Shown here piece after piece: positions 53,183 to 62,260 of a stretch of DNA of 64,000 nt. The stretch comes from Gemmata massiliana (GTDB lineage: Bacteria > Planctomycetota > Planctomycetia > Gemmatales > Gemmataceae): positions 434,001 through 498,000 of the forward strand of contig NZ_LR593886.1 of assembly GCF_901538265.1 (NCBI RefSeq), given 5' to 3'. A program made the position numbers and the translations under genes. The notes beneath the pieces were generated by a model. The model was given only the letters and a program-made list of their open reading frames with translations, did no database searches and was not told the DNA's origin. The first letter of the stretch is position 1. Every line of letters begins with the position of its first letter.

Positions 53183-54112
53183 TCAAGTCCCGAACGCCAT
53201 CGCGTGCAGTTCCGCCGCGCGCTGTTCGATCAGGTCGCGCATGGCGAGTTTCTCGCGCCACGCTGCGGGAATGCCGTCGGCCCCGTAGTACGCGCCCGCG
53301 ATCTGCCCGTAGACGGCCCCGGTCGTGTCCGCGTCCTCGCCGAGATTCACGACCTTGAGCGCACCGTCGCGGAAGTTGTCCGTCCCGTGGAACGCCCACA
53401 GCGCCGCTTCGAGCGTGTGAATCACGTACCCGCTGCCGCGAATCTGCGGCGGCTCCTTCACCGCGAACGACCCGCCCGCGATCGTCCCCACCTTGCCCGG
53501 GAGCGGGTTCCGCAGGAAGAACGCCATCGCGGGTTCGTAGTTGTTGCTGAGGATCTGGGACTTCGACATTCCGCTGACCGCCGCGAGCAGCAACCCCGCG
53601 AAATACTGACACGCCTCGATGCACTCGGCCGCGCCGTGCGTCGTGCGCGAACTTTGCCCTGCCATATAGATGGCTGTCTCGGGCTTGTTAGCGTAAGCGA
53701 GCGGAACGGGCGCCAGGCGCATGAGTGAGCCGTTCCCAGCCGCGCCGGGATCGGTGGAGCCGGGGAATTGTTGGCGGTGCGCCTGGAACCTTCGGAGGGC
53801 GCTCGCGGTTGTGATGCCGATGTCGAAGCAGCGCCCCTTCACACTCAGATGCCCGTGATCGTACCAGCGAACGTAAGTTTCGAGCTGGTGAATCGGGTCG
53901 AAGTCCTTTTGCGTGACGAGGCTCTCGGCCAAGCACAGCGCCATTGAGGTGTCGTCGGTCCACTCGCCCGGTTTCAGGTCGAACGGCCCTCCGCCCACCA
54001 TATCCGTAAGCGGCTCGAACTCGCCCGGGTCTTTGAACTCCAGGGTGGTACCGAGCGCGTCGCCCGCGGCGAGCCCGAGCAGGCATCCGCGGTAGCGGTC
54101 AAGAGTCGTCAT
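53183..54112 (-). CDS. ADP-ribosylglycohydrolase family protein
   Basis: A 309-residue DraG/ARH-like hydrolase that would remove ADP-ribose from proteins or small molecules. The core is RYRGCLLGLAAGDALGTTLE, then GEWTDDTSMALCLAESLV (first metal Asp pair), AAGNGSLMRLAPVPLAY and NLGEDADTTGAVYGQIAGAY (second metal site). The start at 54112 is preferred over 54193. Its first 14 bases overlap the end of the small Cys-rich gene, so the two may be coupled. No ADP-ribosyltransferase gene is nearby. Confidence 0.93.
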   Translation of the reverse strand: MTTLDRYRGCLLGLAAGDALGTTLEFKDPGEFEPLTDMVGGGPFDLKPGEWTDDTSMALCLAESLVTQKDFDPIHQLETYVRWYDHGHLSVKGRCFDIGITTASALRRFQAHRQQFPGSTDPGAAGNGSLMRLAPVPLAYANKPETAIYMAGQSSRTTHGAAECIEACQYFAGLLLAAVSGMSKSQILSNNYEPAMAFFLRNPLPGKVGTIAGGSFAVKEPPQIRGSGYVIHTLEAALWAFHGTDNFRDGALKVVNLGEDADTTGAVYGQIAGAYYGADGIPAAWREKLAMRDLIEQRAAELHAMAFGT

Positions 54113-54338
54113 GGGCGTCCTCTGCGTCGAGTGGTGGAGCCGGCCGTGATGGGCGGCTCGATCGGGGCTTCGCAGCGTAAAAGGAAATGGCAATCAGAAC
54201 GATCAGGAATAAAGGGACGAAGCAGGCGAAGCAGCAGCAAGGGACAATGTTAGGGCCGTCATCCAAACCTGCTTGCGCGTATCCAGTCGAAGTCACGGTG
54301 ACGAGGCACGCGACCAAGACGCGAATCACGAACCGCAT
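54099..54338 (-). CDS. Small Cys-rich membrane protein
   Basis: A 79-residue protein not assigned to a family. A signal or first helix (MRFVIRVLVACLVTVTSTGY) is followed by GPNIVPCCCFACFVPLFLIV, four cysteines leading into a second helix, and a polar C-terminal tail (DAEDAHDDS). AAGGA lies about nine bases before the ATG at 54338; MPVMRF at 54347 is an alternative. Its 3' end overlaps the ADP-ribosylglycohydrolase start by 14 bases. Coding status rests on the signal, the cysteine cluster and the overlap. Confidence 0.55.
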   Translation of the reverse strand: MRFVIRVLVACLVTVTSTGYAQAGLDDGPNIVPCCCFACFVPLFLIVLIAISFYAAKPRSSRPSRPAPPLDAEDAHDDS

Positions 54339-54358
54339 AACGGGCATCCTTCCCAAAA

Positions 54359-54925
54359 CTACGGCAGCAAGTCGGCGACGCGCACCGCACTGGTTGGTGC
54401 GGCGAGTGGCGAAATACTCTCGTTCGGGCCAAGCGTGAGGTGCGTTCGATACGCCGTTGCGTCGAGATTGGCCGGGAGCGGTCCCGGGTCGCGGAACACG
54501 AGCAGTCGAGGCGCGTTCAGATCCAATACCCAATATTCCGGGACGTTCGCGGTCGCGTACAGCTCGGCTTTATCGGTTGAATCTGCGGTGAGTGTCGTGT
54601 CGCTGACTTCGACCACTAGCGCGGCCGTCGTCGGGTGAACGGTCGCGAAGTCGCGCGGGCCGCCCGCGACAACGGCCACGTCCGGCATCGGGTCGGTGTC
54701 CTGGCCGAGCACGAGTGGCGATTGCCCGCGCACGCGCCAGCCGGGACCGAAAACCGCACGCAACACGTCAACCGTGAGTTCGACCGCGGTCGCGCGGGGC
54801 GGGTTCATCGGCCCTTGCTCCAAAAGGACGCCGCGGATCAGAACGGGGCGCAGCCCGGCGAACGCGCCGGTCGCGTTCACCCGATGGAACCTCGCAACGG
54901 TCCACTGAAACGGTGTCGCGGACAT
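54359..54925 (-). CDS. Uma2 family protein (DUF820)
   Basis: A 188-residue Uma2 protein. RFHRVNATGAFAGLRPVLIR, DPMPDVAVVAGGPRDF, TTAALVVEVSDTTLTADSTD and VPEYWVLDLNAPRLLVFRDP are the family blocks, including the D...E-V-S-D site. It differs clearly from the Uma2 protein at 34966. GGAGGT lies five bases before the ATG at 54925. The neighbouring small Cys-rich gene starts 20 bases after its stop. Its role is unknown; nuclease activity is suggested only by the fold. Confidence 0.9.
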   Translation of the reverse strand: MSATPFQWTVARFHRVNATGAFAGLRPVLIRGVLLEQGPMNPPRATAVELTVDVLRAVFGPGWRVRGQSPLVLGQDTDPMPDVAVVAGGPRDFATVHPTTAALVVEVSDTTLTADSTDKAELYATANVPEYWVLDLNAPRLLVFRDPGPLPANLDATAYRTHLTLGPNESISPLAAPTSAVRVADLLP

Positions 54926-55330
54926 GAACGTACCTCCGGCCATCACAGTATCAGCGCCGCACACGCGACACCAGCGCGGCAACCTTCATCAACCGGCTGG
55001 GGGATTTCGGAAAAACAGCGCCGAAGAAATGAGAGCCGGGCGGGGCAAATCACAATCCGCGTTGATTTTCTGATCTGAGCGATTTGTTACCGGTCGAGCG
55101 CAGCGCCGAGCGAGTGTCGGGCCGAAATCCGTCTACTTTCACGTTCTTTACTCTTGCACTCCCCGCGCGCGTCATGTCACACTGAATTCATCAGTCATTC
55201 ATGTGTTCCCGGTCGTTTCGGTTCCAGATGCGAATTGTCACCGTCGATTCATCTTCTTGCCCGACGACGCCCACACGAACCCGGTAACCAACCCCGCGCA
55301 CGACCCCGTTTCACGCAAGGAGCGTCCATC
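54926..55330. other. Divergent intergenic region before the pilus operon
   Basis: About 400 bases between Uma2 and the first pilus ATPase. The frame from 55154 to the ATPase ATG is open but has no signal or family match, so I treat it as leader. The promoter of the operon should be here; no clear hexamers were chosen. Confidence 0.55.
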
Positions 55331-57049
55331 ATGGCCAAAGGCAGAGGCGACTTCGCGGACATTCTCCTCAAGAAAAAACTGCTCAGCCCGGACCAGCTCT
55401 CGGAAGCCGAGAGCGCCGCGAGTTCCGGTGGCTTGAAGTTGCAGGACGCGATCGTCAAGCTCCAGTACCTCTCGGCCAACGAAGTTATGTCGGCGATGGC
55501 CGAACACTTCGGGATGAAGTTCGTGGACCTAAAGGAGGTCCAGATCGCGAAGGCGATCATCGAACTGGTGCCCGAGTCGGTGGCCCGTGAAAACCTCGTG
55601 CTGCCGCTCCAGCTCGAGGACAACACCCTCGAACTCATTACCGCGGACCCGACCAACTACGACACGATCCAGAAGCTCCAGTTCATTCTGAACAAGGAGA
55701 TCCGGCCGGTTCTCGCCGTGCAGGAACAAATTCAGGAAGCGATCAACCAGAACTACGGCCAGTCCGAAACCGAGTCCGTCGACTCGATGCTCGTCGAATT
55801 CACCGACACCGCCATCGAGTTCACGCAGACCGAGTCCGTCTCCGCAATGGCCAGTGCGGACGACTCCGACGCCCCGGTTGTGCGCCTGGTGAACCTCATC
55901 ATCTCCGAAGCGATCAGCCAGCGGGCGTCGGACATCCACGTCGAACCGTTCGCGGACCGCGTGCGCATCCGGTACCGGATCGACGGCGTGCTGGTCGAGC
56001 GCGACTCCGCCCCCCGGCGGCTCCTGGCACCGTTGCTCTCGCGTTTGAAGATCATGGGTCAGATCGACATCAGTGAGAAGCGCCGGCCGCAGGACGGGCG
56101 CATCAAGATGACGGTCCAGGGTAAACACTTCGACCTTCGTGTAAGTCTCTTGCCGTCGGTCCACGGCCAGTCGGCGGTCATGCGTATCCTCGACCGCGGT
56201 AACATCCAGGTCAACATTCGCGATCTCGGGTTCGCGGACGACGACTACATGAAGTTCCAACAGATCATCAAGCGGCCCAACGGCATCTTCCTGGTCACGG
56301 GGCCGACCGGCTCTGGGAAGACCACCACACTGTACTCCGCTCTCAACGAACTCAATCGTCCGGACCGCAAGATTATCACCGCGGAAGACCCGGTTGAATA
56401 CTACCTCCCCGGCATCAACCAAGTGGAGGTGAAACACGGCATCGGACTCGATTTCGCCCGGATTATTCGGGCCATGCTTCGTCAAGCGCCTAACATTATT
56501 TTGGTTGGCGAAATTCGCGACAAAGAGACGGCGGAAATCGCAGTGCAGGCATCTCTGACTGGACACTTGGTTTTCAGTACGCTTCACACGAACGACGCGC
56601 CCAGTGCCGTAACGCGGCTCGCGGACATCGGGGTGCCCCCGTTCCTCATCGCCAGCTCGGTCATCGCGATCATGGCCCAGCGGCTCGTGCGGGTGAACTG
56701 CATCAAGTGCAAGGAACCGTACCAGCCCCAAGCGGCAGAACTCCGAGCGGCTGGTATTAATCAGGAGCAGTTGGCAAAAGCGACGTTTATGAAGGGGCGC
56801 GGTTGCAACCATTGCCGACAAACGGGTTACCGCGGTCGGCACGGTCTGTTCGAGATGTTGAAGATGTCTTCGACGATCCGTGAACTGACTTTCGCCCAGG
56901 CGCCGACCCAGGACATTCGCCGTAAAGCCCGCAGTACGGGGATGCGGACGTTGCTCGATGATGGTATCCTGAAAGCACTTAAGGGCAGCACCACGCTGGA
57001 GGAAGTGCTCAGCACGTGTCACGCCGAAGTGCTCGTGGCCCACGAGTAG
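55331..57049 (+). CDS. Type IV pilus/type II secretion assembly ATPase (PilB/GspE)
   Basis: A 572-residue hexameric motor ATPase for pilin extension. The N-terminal MshEN-like domain (about residues 1-160) includes FADILLKKKLLSPDQLSEAE. The C-terminal ATPase has Walker A GPTGSGKTTTLYSALNEL, the Asp box AEDPVEYYLPGINQVEV, Walker B IILVGEIRDKETAEIAVQAS and the His box FSTLHTNDAPSAVTRL. A zinc site is CIKCKEPYQP with CNHCRQTGYRG. AAGGAG lies seven bases before the ATG. It is the first of six pilus genes on this strand. Confidence 0.95.
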   Translation: MAKGRGDFADILLKKKLLSPDQLSEAESAASSGGLKLQDAIVKLQYLSANEVMSAMAEHFGMKFVDLKEVQIAKAIIELVPESVARENLVLPLQLEDNTLELITADPTNYDTIQKLQFILNKEIRPVLAVQEQIQEAINQNYGQSETESVDSMLVEFTDTAIEFTQTESVSAMASADDSDAPVVRLVNLIISEAISQRASDIHVEPFADRVRIRYRIDGVLVERDSAPRRLLAPLLSRLKIMGQIDISEKRRPQDGRIKMTVQGKHFDLRVSLLPSVHGQSAVMRILDRGNIQVNIRDLGFADDDYMKFQQIIKRPNGIFLVTGPTGSGKTTTLYSALNELNRPDRKIITAEDPVEYYLPGINQVEVKHGIGLDFARIIRAMLRQAPNIILVGEIRDKETAEIAVQASLTGHLVFSTLHTNDAPSAVTRLADIGVPPFLIASSVIAIMAQRLVRVNCIKCKEPYQPQAAELRAAGINQEQLAKATFMKGRGCNHCRQTGYRGRHGLFEMLKMSSTIRELTFAQAPTQDIRRKARSTGMRTLLDDGILKALKGSTTLEEVLSTCHAEVLVAHE

Positions 57050-57351
57050 TGACTGGATTTCGGCCCTTAGTCCTTATTCCTTGGTGAGTTGCGAAAATTC
57101 TCGCCCGCAACGACCGGGTCGCGCAAAGCCAATGATCGGGGGCAGTGCCCTAAAACACCCCCGATTCCGGAACACATTCGCCCTATCCCCCGAGCGGCGG
57201 GGGAGTTTCGCTCCGATTTTTGGTCGCGTCGCTGAACTCCGCCATAATGCGACACCAGGGCAGCGGAGGCGTGTCCTTGTGTGCTTTTGCGGTCCCCGTC
57301 CGCTCACGGGTCGGTTCGCGTCGCCGCCGGTCGCCCAGGTGAGAGGTTCCC
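57050..57351. other. Spacer with two hairpins inside the pilus gene run
   Basis: About 300 bases without a gene. ATCGGGGG (57135-57142) pairs with CCCCCGAT (57158-57165), and TCCCCC (57186-57191) with GGGGGA (57199-57204), the latter followed by GTTTCG. One may attenuate transcription between the ATPase and pilT. Confidence 0.5.
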
Positions 57352-58503
57352 GTGGCTAAAGTCTCGATGGAGAAGTTGCTCGCAACTGTGATCCAGTTGA
57401 AGGCGAGCGACTTGCACATCAGCGTCGGTCAGCCGCCCGTGGTCCGGCACCAGGGGCGCATGAAGAAGCTCGACCTCAACGGTCTGATCCTGGACAACGA
57501 CGACACGACCGGGCTGATGAAGTCCATCACCCCCGACCGGTGCCAACAGGAGCTCCAGTCGAAGGGTGGAGCCGACTTCGCCATCGAATACGTCGACGGC
57601 TACCGGTTCCGGGTCGCGGTGTTCAAGCAAAAGGGCACCGTCGGGATGGTGCTGCGGCGCATCCCGAGCCAGTTCCTCACGTTCGAACAACTGCGAACTC
57701 CGGAAGCTATTCGCTCACTTATCATTCGCCCGCGCGGGCTGTTTCTTGTGACCGGGCCGACCGGTTCCGGGAAAACGACCTCGCTCGCGTCGATGATTAA
57801 CTTCCTCAACGACAACTACGACCGGCACATCATCACGCTGGAAGACCCGATCGAGTACTTCCACAAGCACAAAAAGAGTACCGTCAACCAGCGCGAAATC
57901 GGCATCGACGTGCCGGACTTCAAAGAGGGTATCCGCCGCGCGCTGCGTATGGACCCCGACGTGATCCTCGTCGGTGAAATGCGAGACCTTGAAACGATCC
58001 GCGCCGCACTCGAAGCGGCCGAAACCGGGCACTTGGTGTTCGGTACACTCCACACGTCCGGTGCCGCGAGCACCGTGGACCGCGTGGTAACGGTGTTCCC
58101 GGAAAACGAGCAGGACCAGATCCGCACGCAGTTGGCCGGTTCGCTCATTGGCGTGCTGTCCCAGGCGCTCCTCCCGCGGAAACCGGAAGGGTTGATCGCG
58201 GCCTACGAGATGATGGTGGTGACGCCCGCCATCCGGAACCTGATCCGCGAGAACAAGACGTACCGTATCGACTCGTCGGTCCAGACTGGGCGCAAACACG
58301 GCATGTTCCTGCTCGACGACGCACTGTTCCGGTTGTGGCGCGAGGACCTCTGCGAGAAGGAAGAGGTTCTCCTCAAGTCGAGCAAACCGAACGACTTGGC
58401 GGCCAAGATCGCCCACGCCGAACGCGGACTCGATGACGAGGACGAAGAGGGCGGCGGCGAAGATGATGACGAAGATGATGACGACGATGACGACGAGGAG
58501 TGA
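57352..58503 (+). CDS. pilT: Type IV pilus retraction ATPase PilT
   Basis: A 383-residue PilT, the motor that disassembles pili. QLKASDLHISVGQPPVVRHQ is the N-terminal signature; Walker A is GPTGSGKTTSLASMINF; the Walker B region is VILVGEMRDLETIRAALEAA and the His box FGTLHTSGAASTVDR. The AIRNLIRENKTYRIDSSVQT block is typical of PilT. The last ~22 residues are almost all Asp/Glu, an unusual acidic tail that may bind partner proteins. The GTG at 57352 has GAGAGG upstream. It sits between two extension-type ATPases. Confidence 0.94.
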   Translation: MAKVSMEKLLATVIQLKASDLHISVGQPPVVRHQGRMKKLDLNGLILDNDDTTGLMKSITPDRCQQELQSKGGADFAIEYVDGYRFRVAVFKQKGTVGMVLRRIPSQFLTFEQLRTPEAIRSLIIRPRGLFLVTGPTGSGKTTSLASMINFLNDNYDRHIITLEDPIEYFHKHKKSTVNQREIGIDVPDFKEGIRRALRMDPDVILVGEMRDLETIRAALEAAETGHLVFGTLHTSGAASTVDRVVTVFPENEQDQIRTQLAGSLIGVLSQALLPRKPEGLIAAYEMMVVTPAIRNLIRENKTYRIDSSVQTGRKHGMFLLDDALFRLWREDLCEKEEVLLKSSKPNDLAAKIAHAERGLDDEDEEGGGEDDDEDDDDDDDEE

Positions 58504-58627
58504 CTCGCTCGTGTTTGGCGCTGGGGGAGCCACGACCGTTCGTTGAACGCAGTCGCGCTCCCAATTTCAGCAGCACCAAGCACTTAAAACTGAACACCAA
58601 ACACGAACGAACAACGGAACCCTCATC

Positions 58628-60679
58628 ATGTCCACGACGCCGAACAACCCGAACGTGCCCCCGAAGAAGCCCGTTGACGCCGCGGGTAAGCCGACCGTCG
58701 GCGCGCCCGGCAACGGTCAACCGAAGCCCGCGGTTCCGGGACAAAAGCCCGCCGCGCCCGGCGTCGCGAAGCCCGGTCAGCCTGCGGCCGCCGGCGCGAA
58801 ACCCGCTGCGCCCGGTGTTGCGAAGCCTGCGGTTCCGGGGCAAAAGCCCGCTGCGCCGGGTGTGGCTAAGCCCGGTCAGCCCGCTGCTCAGAAGCCGGCC
58901 GCGCCCGCGCCGCAGAAGAAGCCGCAGCCCGCAAAGAACCGCTTCTCGCACATCGATTCCAACACGCTCCAGCTCGCCAAGAAGCTCGAAGACCTCGGGT
59001 TCCTGGACGGGGCGCAAATCGAATCGCTCTACGAGGAAATGCGCACCAGCGACGCTCAACTCGGCGAAATCGCCATGCAGCGCGGGGTGCTCAACGAGGA
59101 GCAGTTGCTCCAGGCGATGGCCGAAATCCACGGCATGCGCGTCGCCAACCTCGAAGACCTGACCCCGCACCCCAGCGCGGTCAAGTTGGTGATGAAGAAC
59201 ATCGCGGAGATGTACAAGCTGGTGCCGATCAGCTACGAGAACGACGTGCTGACGGTCGCGATGTCCGACCCCAACAACATGCAGGCGATGGACGACCTGC
59301 GGAACCTGCTCGGCATCAAGCAGGTGAACCCGATCCTCGGGCCGCCGAAGCAGGTCGGGCAACTGCTCACGAAGGCGTACTCGACCGAAAAAGAAGAGAC
59401 GATCAGCTCGGTGTACGCCCAGATCGAGGCCGACCAGAGCATCGGGGCCAACACGGTCGGGCGCGAGACGTCCATCGACATCGGCGACATGGTGGAAATG
59501 GCGAACGCCGCGCCCGTCCGGAAGCTCATCAACATGGTGCTCCTGATGGCGATCCGCGACCACGCCTCGGACATCCACTTCGAGCCGTTCGAGGACGAGT
59601 ACAAGATGCGGTACCGGTGCGACGGCGTGCTCTACGAAATGGTGCCGCCGCCCCGACACCTCGCGACCGCGATCGCCTCGCGTATCAAGGTCATGGCGAA
59701 CCTGGACATCGCCGAGCGCCGGCTCCCGCAGGACGGGCGCATCGAGCTGAACGTCGGCGGGAACCCCGTCGACATGCGCGTGAGCGTGCTGCCCACGCTG
59801 TTCGGCGAGAGCGTCGTTATCCGGGTTCTCGACCGCACGAACGTCGGCCTGTCGCTCGATCGCATCGGGATGCAGGCGGACCTGCTCGGCCAGTTCCGCG
59901 CGATCATCCACAAGCCCAACGGCATCGTCCTCGTGACCGGGCCGACCGGGGCCGGCAAGACGACCACGCTGTACTCCGCGCTCTCCGAACTCAACGACAT
60001 CGACACCAAGATCATCACCACGGAAGACCCCGTCGAGTACGAAATCGACGGCATCGTGCAGTGCCCGATCAACCACGACATCGACGTGACGTTCGCGAGC
60101 GCGCTCCGGGCCATTCTCCGCCAAGACCCGGACGTGATCCTGGTCGGCGAGATCCGCGACCTGGAAACCGCGGGTATCGCGATCCAGGCGTCACTGACGG
60201 GGCACTTGGTGTTCAGCACGCTGCACACCAACGACGCGCCCTCGTCCATTACGCGGCTCCGCGACATGGGCGTGGAGCCGTTCCTCATCACCGCGACGGT
60301 GGAGGCGATTCAGGCCCAGCGGCTCGTGCGGCGCATCTGCACGTTCTGCAAGACCTCCTACGAGCCGACCCGCGAGCAGTTGATGGAACTGAACCTCACG
60401 CCGGAGCAACTCAAGGGCCGCCCGTTCTACTACGGCGAGGGGTGCGACAAGTGTAACAACCTGGGCTTCAAGGGGCGCACTGGGTTGTACGAGGTACTCG
60501 TCATGACCGACGATTTGCGCGACATGGTGAGCCGCGGCGCGAGCACGGACGCCGTCCGCGCCCACACCCGCAAGACCGGCACCCAGAGCCTCCGCGACGC
60601 GGGGTTGCGGGCACTGTTCGGGGGCACGAGCACGCTGGACGAGGTGGTCCGCGAAACCGTTCAGGAAGACGAAGGGTGA
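58628..60679 (+). CDS. Second PilB/GspE-type ATPase with a Pro/Ala-rich N-terminus
   Basis: A 683-residue motor ATPase. Residues about 10-100 are imperfect Pro/Ala/Lys repeats (KPAVPGQKPAAPGVAKPGQP and copies), a flexible linker absent from the first ATPase. An MshEN-like domain begins near FSHIDSNTLQLAKKLEDLGF. The ATPase core has GPTGAGKTTTLYSALSEL, VEYEIDGIVQCPINHDID, VILVGEIRDLETAGIAIQAS and FSTLHTNDAPSSITRL, and a zinc site CTFCKTSYEP with CDKCNNLGFKG. It is about 45% like the first ATPase by eye. Two extension ATPases around pilT suggest separate pilus and secretion machines or alternate loading. Confidence 0.94.
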   Translation: MSTTPNNPNVPPKKPVDAAGKPTVGAPGNGQPKPAVPGQKPAAPGVAKPGQPAAAGAKPAAPGVAKPAVPGQKPAAPGVAKPGQPAAQKPAAPAPQKKPQPAKNRFSHIDSNTLQLAKKLEDLGFLDGAQIESLYEEMRTSDAQLGEIAMQRGVLNEEQLLQAMAEIHGMRVANLEDLTPHPSAVKLVMKNIAEMYKLVPISYENDVLTVAMSDPNNMQAMDDLRNLLGIKQVNPILGPPKQVGQLLTKAYSTEKEETISSVYAQIEADQSIGANTVGRETSIDIGDMVEMANAAPVRKLINMVLLMAIRDHASDIHFEPFEDEYKMRYRCDGVLYEMVPPPRHLATAIASRIKVMANLDIAERRLPQDGRIELNVGGNPVDMRVSVLPTLFGESVVIRVLDRTNVGLSLDRIGMQADLLGQFRAIIHKPNGIVLVTGPTGAGKTTTLYSALSELNDIDTKIITTEDPVEYEIDGIVQCPINHDIDVTFASALRAILRQDPDVILVGEIRDLETAGIAIQASLTGHLVFSTLHTNDAPSSITRLRDMGVEPFLITATVEAIQAQRLVRRICTFCKTSYEPTREQLMELNLTPEQLKGRPFYYGEGCDKCNNLGFKGRTGLYEVLVMTDDLRDMVSRGASTDAVRAHTRKTGTQSLRDAGLRALFGGTSTLDEVVRETVQEDEG

Positions 60680-60898
60680 TCGGTCGATCGGAGCGCGGAA
60701 CGAAGAGTAAAGTCCGGACCGTTTTTGCCTTTGCTCCGCGTTCCCCGCTCCGAGTTTCGCGCTCGGAAATCGCCCCGCTCGCATCGGGGTTCGCACGCTC
60801 GGAATTGGAATAGAAGTTCGCGACAGACGTTAGCCCCCATTAGGGGGCGCCGGGACTCGGCCCGCGCTCGACACACACCACCAGGGTGAGGACGGTAA

Positions 60899-62143
60899 AT
60901 GCCTACATTCAAGTACGAGGCGCTGGACACGTCCGGGGCCGAGGTCAAAGACTCGATCGAAGCCGCCAACGAGGAAGAGGCGCAGCAGAAGGTTAAAGCC
61001 AAGGGCTACTTCGTCACCAAACTGACCGCGGTCGCGGGCGGGAAGGGGTCGAAGGGCAAGAAGGCGAAGAAGGCCGGCAAGAGCCGCAAGACGTTCGTCA
61101 TCGGCGGCGTCAAGTCGAAGCAACTGGTGACGTTCACGCGCCAGTTCTCCACGCTCCAGGACGCCGGCCTGCCGGTGCTCCGGTCGCTCCGCATCCTGGA
61201 GCGCCAGATGCAGCCCAGCGCGCTCAAGAACGCCCTCATCGACGTGGTCGAGGACGTCGAGTCCGGGGCCGCGCTCTCGGAGGCTTTGGGGCGGCACCCC
61301 AAGGCGTTCAGCAAGCTCTACGTGAACATGGTCCGCGCGGGTGAGGCCGGCGGTGCGCTGGAAGTCATTCTCCAGCGCCTCGCGGACTTCCTCGAGAAGT
61401 CCCAGAGCCTCAAGGCCAAGATCATCGGCGCGATGGTCTACCCGGCCGTCGTGATCTTCGTCGCGGTCGCCATCCTGACGTTCATCATGGTGGCCATCAT
61501 CCCGAAGTTTAAGAAGATCTTCGACGAGTTCGGCATGACCCTCCCGTGGGCCACGCTGACGCTCATCAAGGTCTCCAACTGGATGAGCGAGTACTGGTGG
61601 ACGATCCCACTGTTCCCGGTCTCGGTTTACTTCCTGATAAAACTCATCCGGCTCTCGCGGGCCGGGAACTACGCACTAGACAGAGCCACGCTCTGGATAC
61701 CTGTTGTCGGGCAACTCGTGGAAAAAACGATCGTTGCCCGGACCATGCGGACCCTCGGCACCCTGATCAGCTCCGGCGTGCCCATCCTGGAGGCGATCAG
61801 CATCGTGAAGGAAACCGCTAATAACGCGGTCTTCGAGCGCATGTTCCAGCGGATCTTCGAGTCGATCCGCGAGGGCGATACGATCGCGGAACCACTTCGC
61901 GAGTCCCGTTTGGTAGACAACATGGTCGTGAATATGGTGGAGGTGGGCGAGGAGACCGGTGACCTCGACACCATGCTCTACAAGATCGCCGACTTCTACG
62001 ACGAGTGGGTCGATAACCTCGTCAAGTCGCTGATCTCGCTGCTGGAGCCCATCATGATCGTGTTCCTGGGCTTCACGATCGGGGCCATTGTGATCTCGCT
62101 GTTCCTGCCGCTCATCAAGCTGCTGGAAGGCCTGAGCAAGTAA
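60899..62143 (+). CDS. Type II secretion/type IV pilus inner-membrane platform protein (PilC/GspF)
   Basis: A 414-residue membrane platform on which the ATPases act. MPTFKYEALDTSGAEVKDSI is the usual start. Two tandem GspF domains follow (about residues 75-200 and 280-405), with FTRQFSTLQDAGLPVLRSLR and TLGTLISSGVPILEAISIVK as paired blocks, and three membrane helices (IIGAMVYPAVVIFVAVAILT, TIPLFPVSVYFLIKL and PIMIVFLGFTIGAIVISLFL). TGAGGA precedes the ATG. A Lys/Gly-rich stretch (about 45-65) is a family variant. It lies 219 bases after the second ATPase. Confidence 0.95.
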   Translation: MPTFKYEALDTSGAEVKDSIEAANEEEAQQKVKAKGYFVTKLTAVAGGKGSKGKKAKKAGKSRKTFVIGGVKSKQLVTFTRQFSTLQDAGLPVLRSLRILERQMQPSALKNALIDVVEDVESGAALSEALGRHPKAFSKLYVNMVRAGEAGGALEVILQRLADFLEKSQSLKAKIIGAMVYPAVVIFVAVAILTFIMVAIIPKFKKIFDEFGMTLPWATLTLIKVSNWMSEYWWTIPLFPVSVYFLIKLIRLSRAGNYALDRATLWIPVVGQLVEKTIVARTMRTLGTLISSGVPILEAISIVKETANNAVFERMFQRIFESIREGDTIAEPLRESRLVDNMVVNMVEVGEETGDLDTMLYKIADFYDEWVDNLVKSLISLLEPIMIVFLGFTIGAIVISLFLPLIKLLEGLSK

Positions 62144-62260
62144 CCCGGAGGTGGGTGCGGGGCGCGGAATTCCGAAGAACAGCCCGAACTGGTCTTCGTT
62201 CCGCGCCCCGCGCTGCCTTCCGTACTCGGAACTCGGAATACACAGGGGAGGGACCGACCG

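Noticed and set aside
55529..57043. A 504-residue frame on minus
   Set aside because: It is antisense to the first pilus ATPase.
58373..60124. A 583-residue frame on minus
   Set aside because: It is antisense to the second pilus ATPase; the repeats seen mirror its Pro/Ala linker.
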